The position numbers and the translations under genes are program-made. Below, piece by piece: positions 1 through 5,521 of a stretch of 5,521 nt of DNA. The stretch lies in contig JAZNIS010000050.1 of the NCBI GenBank assembly GCA_045577635.1, positions 1 to 5,521 of the forward strand, read 5' to 3'. Source of the DNA: UBA6345 sp045577635. GTDB taxonomy: Bacteria > Bacillota > Clostridia > Christensenellales > UBA1242. A model generated the notes under the pieces. That model was not told the origin of the DNA, did not search any database, and saw only the letters and a program-made list of their open reading frames with translations. Numbering within the stretch: the first letter of the stretch is position 1; every line of letters begins with the position of its first letter.

Positions 1-1067
1 ATGTTGGTCGTGATTGCGAAAGTATGATTAGGGATTTGGTTGATGTTTCTGTTCGTTTAGTAAAAGAAGAAAAAATGAACGAAGTAAGCATTAAAGCAAA
101 AGAACTAGTAAATAATAAAATTTTAGATGTTTTATATCCAATTAAAAAACAGGAAAATCCTGATTTAGATGTTGATAAATTAAGAAATCAAATATTAGAA
201 GATTTGGCATCTGGAAAACTTGATTCCGAAATAATTGAAATTCCTGTTGTAGATAATGCTAAACCTATTGGTGTTATGGCAGGTATGGGAGCAGAATTAG
301 ATTTAGGAAATATGTTGGGCTCAATTTTTCCTGCTCAAAAGAAAAGAAAAAAGGTTACTGTTGAAAAAGCAAAAGAACTTTTATTAATGGAAGAAAGTGA
401 TAAGCTTATTGATACCGATAGTTTAAATGCCGAAGCTATTAGAAGGGCTGAACAAGAAGGAATTATTTTTATTGATGAAATAGATAAAATTGCTGGTAAA
501 AATGCTGGCAAAGGTCCTGATGTTAGCCGTGAAGGTGTTCAAAGAGATATTTTACCACTTGTGGAAGGTTGTAATGTAACAACAAAATATGGTGTTATTA
601 AAACCGATTATATTTTGTTTATTGCAGCTGGTGCTTTCCACATTTCTAAAATAGACGATTTAATTCCTGAATTTCAAGGTAGATTTCCAATTAGAGTTGA
701 ATTAAGCAAACTAACAAAAGATGATTTCTTTAAAATTTTAACTCAACCTAAAAATGCACTAACAAAGCAATATGCTGAAATGTTAAGTGTAGATAATATT
801 AATTTATCTTTTACAGAAGATGCTTTAATGGAAATTGCAACAATTGCTGAAAGGGAAAATGAAAACGACGAAAATATTGGTGCAAGAAGATTACACACAA
901 TTTTAGAAATGTTATTAGAAGATATTTCGTTTAATGCCGATGGAACACACCCAATGTTAGATGTTGTAATTAACAGAGAGTATGTTCAAAAAATTTATAA
1001 TGAATCAGGTCTTAAAAACTCAAAGAAAAAACTTCCATTAGGATTTAATGTATTAGAAAATGAATAA
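1..1067 (+). CDS. hslU: HslU (ClpY), ATPase subunit of the HslUV protease, 5'-truncated by window edge
   Basis: HslU is the AAA+ unfoldase that forms hexameric rings on the HslV peptidase in the cytoplasm and feeds it ATP-unfolded substrates. The reading frame is already open at the left edge: bases 1-2 end a split codon and full codons begin at base 3 with VGRDCES, the second half of the GYVGRD pore loop. The ATG at 24 is therefore internal and not the start. About 90 N-terminal residues, including Walker A, lie outside the window. Visible hallmarks are the I domain (roughly bases 75-450), Walker B IIFIDEID (DE codons 474-479), GPDVSREGVQRD just after it, a sensor-1 region ILFIAAGAF (about 610-645), the arginine finger in EFQGRFPIR (Arg codon 681-683) and sensor-2 GARRLHT (879-899). 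From the pore loop to the end there are 354 residues, close to E. coli HslU. The C-terminal tail is atypical: it ends GFNVLENE and not in the usual hydrophobic DLSRFIL-like peptide. hslV is expected just upstream but is not visible. The 3' end overlaps the helicase gene by 8 bp. Family assignment is secure. Confidence 0.96.
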   Translation, partial: VGRDCESMIRDLVDVSVRLVKEEKMNEVSIKAKELVNNKILDVLYPIKKQENPDLDVDKLRNQILEDLASGKLDSEIIEIPVVDNAKPIGVMAGMGAELDLGNMLGSIFPAQKKRKKVTVEKAKELLLMEESDKLIDTDSLNAEAIRRAEQEGIIFIDEIDKIAGKNAGKGPDVSREGVQRDILPLVEGCNVTTKYGVIKTDYILFIAAGAFHISKIDDLIPEFQGRFPIRVELSKLTKDDFFKILTQPKNALTKQYAEMLSVDNINLSFTEDALMEIATIAERENENDENIGARRLHTILEMLLEDISFNADGTHPMLDVVINREYVQKIYNESGLKNSKKKLPLGFNVLENE

Positions 1068-3162
1068 TGAAATTTTACAAAAAGAAAAAGAATATTTAGC
1101 TGTTGTTGAAAAGCAGATAAAGGGTAACATAAACTCTTTATCGGCTTTTTTAGGTTCTGAAAAAGCTGAAATTCAAGAAGAAAAATATGCTATGCGAGAA
1201 ACTTGGGTAACTGCTTCTGATGCTAACGACACCTTTTTAGATATCTATCAACGAACAATTGATTATGATGAAAGGGAAAAGCAGCTTATTCAATTAAAAC
1301 GAATGGAGAAAAATCCATATTTTGCAAGAGTTGATGTATTAGAACATTCCACAAAAAAACCATATTATAATTATATTGGTTATCGTAGTTTAGAAAACAA
1401 GGATGGCGGATTTTATATTATAGATTGGCGAGCACCATTTGCTAGTTTGTTTTATGATTACGATAAAGGTAATTTTTCATATAACACAACAAGTGGAAAA
1501 GTTAGTGGTGAAATAACAAACAAACGACAATTTAAAATTGAAAATGCTGAACTAAAATATTATTTTGATGCTGATATAAAAGTTGATGATGATATTTTAC
1601 AAGAAACACTTTCTGGCACAACTAACGAAAAAATGAAAAATATTGTTGCAACTATTCAAAGGGAGCAAAATCAAATTATTCGTTGTTCTGAAAAATATAA
1701 CACTTTAGTTTTGGGTGTTGCTGGAAGTGGAAAAACAAGTATTGCTCTGCATCGTATTGCTTATTTACTTTATAAATTAAAGGGGAAATTAAAAAGCAGT
1801 GAAGTTTTAATCCTTTCACCTAATGAAATGTTTTCTGGCTATATTTCCGAAGTTTTGCCTGAATTAAATGAAGATAATGCATTAAACACAACTTTTGAAA
1901 AGATTATACGAAATGAGCTTGGCGAAAACATTGAATTTGAAACAAAAAAGGGACAAGTTGAACGAAAAATTGCTGGAAAATTTCCGTGTGATGAAGAAAA
2001 AAACAGTTACGAATTTTTGATTGATTTATACGATTTTATTATTAAATTTGCAACAAAAGGTTTTAAACCAACAAATATTAAAATTGGGGCTTATAATATT
2101 CCTGAAACAAAAATTGCTGGTATGTACTTTAAATCTTTTTCAAAGGTTTTGCCATATAAAAGAATTGAATGGATTATTGAAAATTTAATTGAAACATATT
2201 TTTCTAATTTTGGAAAACTTGAATTTAAATTGCAAGATTTTTTAAAAGCTAAATTATATAGGATGTTTATAAACAATAATCCTATTAATTTGTACAAAAA
2301 GTTTTTATCGTTAAAAGGTAAAAGTTTTTCTTTAATTAATGGAAAAATTAAACATGAAGATATTATTGCAATTTTAATGATTAACTACTTTTTATATGGC
2401 TCTATTGATTACACAACATTTAAACATGTGGTAATTGATGAGGCACAAGATTATAATGCTATACAATTATTTTTGTTAAATAGTTTCTTTAATTGTTCTA
2501 AAACAATAGTTGGTGATGTGGGACAATCGCTTAATGTTAACTCAACAAATAGTGTTGTTAATCACATTGAACAAATTTTTAGTGTTTCAAATTCCGAACA
2601 CAAACTAACAAACCTAAACAATTTTGAAATTAAGGAAATGATTAAGTTAAATTTAACTAAAAGTTATAGGTCTAGCTATCAAATAACAAATTTGGCTAAT
2701 TCTATTTTAAATAGAACAGATTGTGAACCTATTAAAAGAATGGGAAATAAGCCAGAACTTGTTAAAATAAAAACAAAAGAGCAATTAATTTCTAAATTTA
2801 AAAATTTATTTGAACATTATAAGCAAAAGGGCTATAATAACATTGGTATAATTACTAAAACAAGTAAGAATAGCAAAGAGTTGTTTAAAATTTTATCGCC
2901 AACATTTAATGATATAAACATTGTAACAGAAAACGAAACTTATTATAATGGAACAGTTATTATTGATGCATTTAGTTCAAAGGGTTTAGAATTTGATGCT
3001 GTAATATTGTTTAATGTTAATTCGGTAGAATATGTAACAGAACTAGATAAACAATTATTGTATGTGGCAGTTACAAGAGCTTTACACGATATTTGTTTAT
3101 TACATACTAGTGAACCTAGTAAATTTATTGAAAAATATTTTAAGGATATGGAGGAAAAATGA
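1060..3162 (+). CDS. helD: HelD-type UvrD/Rep-like superfamily 1 helicase
   Basis: This 700-residue protein is a UvrD-like SF1 ATPase of the HelD class. Characterised Gram-positive HelD proteins bind RNA polymerase and pry it off DNA; the related E. coli enzyme is called DNA helicase IV. Residues 1-95 look like a charged helical hairpin, as in the HelD N-terminal arm that enters the polymerase secondary channel. A HelD-specific block follows, with YFARVDV, then IIDWRAPF (120-127). Helicase motifs are Walker A GVAGSGKTS (219-227, Lys225), Walker B VVIDEAQDY (457-465, Asp460/Glu461), motif III GDVGQ (485-489), motif IV SYRS (535-538), motif V SSKGLEFD (639-646) and motif VI YVAVTRA (668-674, Arg673). 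All are intact, so an active ATPase is expected. It is somewhat shorter than the roughly 775-residue Bacillus HelD. The start at 1060 lies inside the end of hslU. An upstream in-frame ATG at 1048 is closed by TAG at 1054, and no good Shine-Dalgarno site is visible, so translational coupling is likely. The stop overlaps the hisS start (ATGA). The RNA-polymerase role is inferred from the family; a DNA-repair helicase role is the alternative. Confidence 0.9.
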   Translation: MNNEILQKEKEYLAVVEKQIKGNINSLSAFLGSEKAEIQEEKYAMRETWVTASDANDTFLDIYQRTIDYDEREKQLIQLKRMEKNPYFARVDVLEHSTKKPYYNYIGYRSLENKDGGFYIIDWRAPFASLFYDYDKGNFSYNTTSGKVSGEITNKRQFKIENAELKYYFDADIKVDDDILQETLSGTTNEKMKNIVATIQREQNQIIRCSEKYNTLVLGVAGSGKTSIALHRIAYLLYKLKGKLKSSEVLILSPNEMFSGYISEVLPELNEDNALNTTFEKIIRNELGENIEFETKKGQVERKIAGKFPCDEEKNSYEFLIDLYDFIIKFATKGFKPTNIKIGAYNIPETKIAGMYFKSFSKVLPYKRIEWIIENLIETYFSNFGKLEFKLQDFLKAKLYRMFINNNPINLYKKFLSLKGKSFSLINGKIKHEDIIAILMINYFLYGSIDYTTFKHVVIDEAQDYNAIQLFLLNSFFNCSKTIVGDVGQSLNVNSTNSVVNHIEQIFSVSNSEHKLTNLNNFEIKEMIKLNLTKSYRSSYQITNLANSILNRTDCEPIKRMGNKPELVKIKTKEQLISKFKNLFEHYKQKGYNNIGIITKTSKNSKELFKILSPTFNDINIVTENETYYNGTVIIDAFSSKGLEFDAVILFNVNSVEYVTELDKQLLYVAVTRALHDICLLHTSEPSKFIEKYFKDMEEK
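3150..3154 (+). promoter_or_regulatory. Shine-Dalgarno site for hisS inside the helD 3' end
   Basis: A perfect GGAGG lies in the last codons of the helicase gene, four bases before the hisS ATG at 3159. The ATG shares bases with the helicase TGA stop (ATGA). This fixes the hisS start and points to coupled or re-initiating translation. The spacing is slightly short. Confidence 0.8.
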
Positions 3163-4406
3163 TTAATATACCTAAGGGAACAAAAGATGTATTACCTAAC
3201 GAAAGTTATAAATGGCACGAAGTAGAAAAGGTTGTTGCTGAATTAAGACATCGTTATAATTTACACGAAATTAAAACACCTATGTTTGAACATACAGAAT
3301 TATTTATTAGGGGTGTTGGAAAAAGCACAGACATTGTTAACAAAGAAATGTATACTTTTGTTGATAAAGGAAATAGGAGCATTACTTTAAAGCCAGAAGG
3401 AACAGCAGGGGTTGCTAGAAGTTTTATTGAAAACAGTTTATTTAATGAAACACTACCTTTAAAACTATATTACATAACTCCATGTTTTAGATATGAAAGA
3501 CCACAAGCTGGCAGATTAAGACAACATACTCAATTTGGTAGCGAATGGTTTGGTGTGGATAGCCCAGAAGCTGATGCTGAAATTATTATGTTAGCAGCTG
3601 ATTTTTATAAATCTTTTGGTATTAATCCAACTGTATTAATTAACAATTTGGGTTGTTCTGATTGCAGAAAGAGATATGTTCAAGCATTAAAGGAATATTT
3701 TAAACCTGTAATTGGTAAAATGTGCCCAGATTGTGGAAAGAGATTTGAAACAAACCCATTAAGAATTTTAGATTGTAAGGTTGATGAATGTAAAGAATAT
3801 TCAAAAGCTGCACCTAAAATTACTGATTTCTTATGTGATACCTGTAATACAAGATTTGAAAAATTAAAAACTTTACTTGATGGTGCTGGTGTAAATTATA
3901 AATTTAACCCACTTCTTGTGAGAGGATTGGATTATTATACTAACTTAATTTTTGAATTTATTGATGAAGATAAAAAACTTGGTCAAAATGCTTTAGGTGG
4001 TGGCGGAAGATATAATAATCTTATTGAAGAACTTGGTGGAAAACCTATGCCTGTAATTGGTTTTGGTATTGGTATTGAAAGATTATTAATTTATCTTGAA
4101 AATAAAGGTATTAAAGTTGAAAACAAACAAAAACTACAAGTTTATGTTGCGAATGCCACAACCGATTTAAAACCGGTTATTGAAATTACAAGAATGTTAA
4201 GAGATAGCGGTATTTCTGCTGAAATGAACTTAACTGAAAGAAGTTTAAAAGCTCAATTTAAATATGCTGATAAAATTAATGCTGAAACAGTGTTGGTTAT
4301 TGGTGAAGATGAGTTAAAAACAGGTAAGTTTAATGTTAAAAACTTAAAAAATGGTGAACAAACATTACTTGCAAAAGAAGAATTAGTTAAATATTATAAA
4401 GGATAA
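3159..4406 (+). CDS. hisS: Histidyl-tRNA synthetase
   Basis: HisRS is a class II aminoacyl-tRNA synthetase that activates histidine with ATP and charges tRNA-His in the cytoplasm, normally as a homodimer. At 415 residues it has normal bacterial length and is complete. The N-terminus reads IPKGTKDVLP (4-13), the usual HisRS opening. LKPEGTA (77-83) is the conserved ATP/histidine-site loop, with Lys where Arg is more common. Motif 2 is FRYERPQAGR (110-119). The histidine-specific signatures are RGLDYYT (255-261, with the catalytic-loop Arg255) and ALGGGGRY (278-285). Motif 3 is GFGIGIERL (301-309, Arg308). Residues from about 325 on form the anticodon-binding domain. The insertion between motif 2 and the RGLDYY signature holds eight cysteines: C166/C169, C189/C192, C206/C211 and C226/C229. 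Similar cysteines occur in many bacterial HisRS, so this is probably a family-normal insert; zinc binding is only a guess. The start is supported by GGAGG at 3150-3154. The gene sits 4 bp before the tcdA-like gene, as part of one operon. Confidence 0.98.
   Translation: MINIPKGTKDVLPNESYKWHEVEKVVAELRHRYNLHEIKTPMFEHTELFIRGVGKSTDIVNKEMYTFVDKGNRSITLKPEGTAGVARSFIENSLFNETLPLKLYYITPCFRYERPQAGRLRQHTQFGSEWFGVDSPEADAEIIMLAADFYKSFGINPTVLINNLGCSDCRKRYVQALKEYFKPVIGKMCPDCGKRFETNPLRILDCKVDECKEYSKAAPKITDFLCDTCNTRFEKLKTLLDGAGVNYKFNPLLVRGLDYYTNLIFEFIDEDKKLGQNALGGGGRYNNLIEELGGKPMPVIGFGIGIERLLIYLENKGIKVENKQKLQVYVANATTDLKPVIEITRMLRDSGISAEMNLTERSLKAQFKYADKINAETVLVIGEDELKTGKFNVKNLKNGEQTLLAKEELVKYYKG
4398..4403 (+). 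promoter_or_regulatory. Shine-Dalgarno site for the tcdA-like gene
   Basis: AAAGGA lies in the last sense codons of hisS, seven bases before the ATG at 4411. This is ideal spacing and supports that start. Ribosomes finishing hisS would cover this site, consistent with coupled expression. Confidence 0.75.
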
Positions 4407-4410
4407 TTTT

Positions 4411-5085
4411 ATGTCTTTCGCTGAACGAACAGAACTGTTAATTGGAACTGACGGTTTAATGAAACTTAATAATAGCCATGTTGCTGTTTTTGGTGTTGGT
4501 GGTGTTGGTGGATATGTTTGTGAAATGCTTGTTAGAGCGGGTGTTGGAGAAATAACTATCATAGATTTTGATGTTGTTTCAAAATCAAATATTAATCGCC
4601 AAATAATCGCTTTAAATTCAACTGTTGGGAAATTAAAGGTTGATGTTTTAAAAGAAAGATTGTTAGATATTAATCCTAATTTAAAAATAAAAGCTGTTCC
4701 GTTAAAATTTAGTGAGGAAAATAAAGAAGAAATTTTTAGTGACAAATTTGACTATGTTGTAGATGCTATTGATATTGTCACTAACAAAATTACATTAATT
4801 GAAACATGCCATAATAAAAACATTAAAATTGTTAGTGCTATGGGTGCTGGAAACAGATGTGATATTCCTAGTTTTGAAGTTGCAGATATTTATAAAACTT
4901 ATAATGATGGTTTAGCAAAAATTATGCGAAAGAAACTACGAGAATTAAACATTGAAAAACATAATGTTGTGTTTACTAAAAATCCCGCAACACCTAATGG
5001 TGATGTTGTTGGAAGTATTTCGTATTATCCTTCAATGTGTGGCTGTGTTTTAGCAGGTTTTGTTATTAATGAATTAATAAAATAA
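4411..5085 (+). CDS. tcdA: ThiF/E1-like tRNA threonylcarbamoyladenosine dehydratase (TcdA/YrvM type)
   Basis: The product belongs to the ThiF/MoeB/E1 adenylating family and best fits TcdA, which uses ATP to cyclise the N6-threonylcarbamoyl group of t6A37 to ct6A in ANN-decoding tRNAs. The N-terminus (ERTELLIGTDGLMKL, 5-19) is typical of the Firmicutes TcdA/YrvM branch. The Rossmann nucleotide loop is GVGGVGG (28-34). The acidic pair Asp52/Asp54 and SNINRQ (59-64) form the ATP site, Lys76 follows, and DAID (118-121) is the conserved late-strand motif. SAMGAGN (142-148) and EVADIYKT (156-163) are also typical. There is no CxxC zinc pair of the MoeB/ThiF kind and no rhodanese domain, which argues against MoeB or ThiF. 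At 224 residues it is shorter than E. coli TcdA (268), as expected for this branch. The C-terminus has an unusual MCGC (209-212) in a segment that is usually hydrophobic. The position directly after hisS matches the Bacillus arrangement and supports the tRNA-modification assignment. The exact substrate is inferred. Confidence 0.87.
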   Translation: MSFAERTELLIGTDGLMKLNNSHVAVFGVGGVGGYVCEMLVRAGVGEITIIDFDVVSKSNINRQIIALNSTVGKLKVDVLKERLLDINPNLKIKAVPLKFSEENKEEIFSDKFDYVVDAIDIVTNKITLIETCHNKNIKIVSAMGAGNRCDIPSFEVADIYKTYNDGLAKIMRKKLRELNIEKHNVVFTKNPATPNGDVVGSISYYPSMCGCVLAGFVINELIK

Positions 5086-5111
5086 TTTTGCAAATATTAA
5101 AATAAAATTTC

Positions 5112-5124
5112 AAAGGAAAAGGAA
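5112..5124 (+). promoter_or_regulatory. Tandem Shine-Dalgarno-like motifs before trxA
   Basis: Two purine motifs, AAAGGA at 5112-5117 and AAGGA at 5119-5123, precede the trxA ATG at 5131. The second has the favourable spacing of seven bases and is probably the functional site; the first is 13 bases away. Together they settle the start codon. The 45-bp gap before trxA shows no convincing promoter. Confidence 0.7.
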
Positions 5125-5130
5125 ATAAGT

Positions 5131-5448
5131 ATGGTTAAAGAAATTAATGCAGAAGAATTTGAAAAAGAATTAAATAGTAATGAAGTTGTTTTAGTTGAAT
5201 TTTTTGGTGTTTGGTGTATGCCATGTAAAATGCTTTCTGGTATTTTAGATAAAGCAGATGCTACATTGGAAGGAAAAGTTGCTATTTTAAAAGTTGATGT
5301 TGATAAAAATGTTGATTTAGTTAAACAATATGGTGTGTTAACAACTCCAACAATGGTTTTATTAAAAAATGGTGTTGAAGTTGAAAGAGCAGTTGGTTTC
5401 CGTCAAGAAAAACAAATTCTAGAAATGGTTAATAAATATTTAGGTTAA
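5131..5448 (+). CDS. trxA: Thioredoxin with variant WCMPC active site
   Basis: This 105-residue protein has the length and fold pattern of a single-domain cytoplasmic thioredoxin, with no signal peptide or membrane segment. Thioredoxins reduce disulfides in client proteins and are recharged by thioredoxin reductase. The redox motif is WCMPCK (28-33, Cys29/Cys32), with Met in place of the usual Gly. The cis-proline loop is TTPT (71-74, Pro73), followed by LKNG (78-81) and the conserved Gly89. Two further core positions differ from E. coli Trx1: the buried Asp26 equivalent is Glu23, and the Pro40 equivalent is Gly37. These changes suggest altered redox potential or partner choice, so it may be a specialised thioredoxin-like protein and not the main housekeeping one. 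It lies 45 bp after the tcdA-like gene with its own good ribosome-binding site and is probably the last gene of the operon. The gene ends in three consecutive in-frame TAA codons (5446-5454), the last of which runs into the terminator stem. Family assignment is secure; the symbol is less so. Confidence 0.92.
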   Translation: MVKEINAEEFEKELNSNEVVLVEFFGVWCMPCKMLSGILDKADATLEGKVAILKVDVDKNVDLVKQYGVLTTPTMVLLKNGVEVERAVGFRQEKQILEMVNKYLG

Positions 5449-5452
5449 TAAT

Positions 5453-5480
5453 AAAAAAGCAGGAAACACCTGCTTTTTTT
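5453..5480 (+). terminator. Rho-independent terminator after trxA
   Basis: The A-rich arm at 5453-5463 (AAAAAAGCAGG) pairs perfectly with 5469-5479 (CCTGCTTTTTT) around a five-base AAACA loop, and a run of seven T covers 5474-5480. The GC-rich core GCAGG/CCTGC followed by the U-tract is a classic intrinsic terminator. It starts within five bases of the trxA stop and closes the operon. The A-run/T-run symmetry could also let it work on the opposite strand. Confidence 0.92.
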
Positions 5481-5504
5481 GTTATGTATTAATAAAAAGT
5501 CATA

Positions 5505-5521
5505 TTGACAATTTATATAAT
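5505..5521 (+). promoter_or_regulatory. Probable promoter -35 element of the next gene, cut by window edge
   Basis: A consensus -35 hexamer TTGACA lies at 5505-5510, 24 bp after the terminator. With a 17-bp spacer its -10 box would start at about 5528, beyond the window. A consensus TATAAT also occurs at 5516-5521, but only five bases after TTGACA, so the two cannot act as one sigma-70/sigma-A promoter. Bases 5492-5498, where a -35 for that TATAAT would lie, are only A/T-rich. The likeliest reading is the upstream half of a promoter for a downstream + strand gene. Confidence 0.4.

Noticed and set aside
24..26. ATG as the start of hslU
   Set aside because: The frame is open to the left edge and encodes VGRDCES, part of the conserved pore loop, so this Met is internal and the gene begins outside the window.
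2091..2297. 68-codon open frame on the - strand within the helicase gene
   Set aside because: It lies wholly opposite a well-conserved gene, its product is a low-complexity I/L/K/S-rich string without a recognisable motif, and no ribosome-binding context supports it. It is a shadow of AT-rich coding sequence.
4492..4512. Tandem GGTGTTGGT repeat in the tcdA-like gene
   Set aside because: It simply encodes the Rossmann GVGGVGG nucleotide-binding loop with repeated Gly/Val codons and is not a separate repeat element.
4383..4745. 120-codon open frame on the - strand opposite the tcdA-like gene
   Set aside because: The S/T/P/I-rich translation mirrors the tcdA codons (PTPPTPKT is the complement of the GVGGVGG loop). 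It has no family resemblance and is antisense to a gene with clear motifs.
5074..5103. Possible promoter for trxA (TTAATA ... TAAAAT)
   Set aside because: The -35 matches consensus at only four of six bases and such hexamers are frequent by chance in this AT-rich DNA. Readthrough from the upstream genes explains expression more simply.
1..5521. Alternative genetic code (UGA = Trp), considered because of the very low GC content
   Set aside because: The helicase gene ends in TGA exactly at the hisS start, conserved Trp positions use TGG, and no conserved domain is interrupted by TGA.

Overview
The window is a compact, strongly AT-rich stretch of a bacterial chromosome. All five genes lie on the + strand, and there is almost no intergenic space until a terminator near the right edge. 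UGA serves as a stop codon (the helD-like gene ends in TGA) and Trp is encoded by TGG, so this is the standard bacterial code and not the Mycoplasma/Spiroplasma code. Purine-rich Shine-Dalgarno sites (GGAGG, AAAGGA, AAGGA), heavy use of AGA, ACA and TTA codons, a Gram-positive-style HelD helicase and the hisS-tcdA pairing together suggest a low-GC Bacillota (Firmicutes) lineage, probably clostridial or an uncultured gut or anaerobic relative. The lineage call is inference, not proof.

Layout, left to right: (1) the 3' four-fifths of hslU, the ATPase/unfoldase of the HslUV (ClpYQ) protease, cut by the left edge inside the pore-loop motif; (2) a complete 700-residue HelD-type UvrD-like SF1 helicase that overlaps hslU by 8 bp; (3) hisS, histidyl-tRNA synthetase, overlapping the helicase stop in an ATGA; (4) a ThiF/E1-like protein of the TcdA type (cyclisation of the tRNA t6A base to ct6A), 4 bp after hisS; (5) a small thioredoxin, 45 bp further on, with a WCMPC active site. 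A strong intrinsic terminator follows, after three consecutive in-frame TAA codons. The last ~40 bases probably carry the start of the next promoter.

The two gene overlaps, the 4-bp gap, the absence of any convincing internal promoter and the single terminator at the end argue for one polycistronic unit whose start lies left of the window. The genes share an information-processing and protein-quality theme: regulated proteolysis (HslU), probable clearing or recycling of RNA polymerase (HelD-like), tRNA charging (HisRS), tRNA anticodon-loop modification (TcdA) and thiol redox (thioredoxin). hisS next to tcdA resembles the Bacillus hisS-aspS-yrvM cluster, here without aspS.

I see no mobile element, CRISPR array, structural RNA gene or clearly novel defence-like system. 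The items most worth a second look are the atypical HslU C-terminal tail, the altered thioredoxin active-site surroundings, and the embedding of a HelD-type helicase by overlaps between hslU and hisS.
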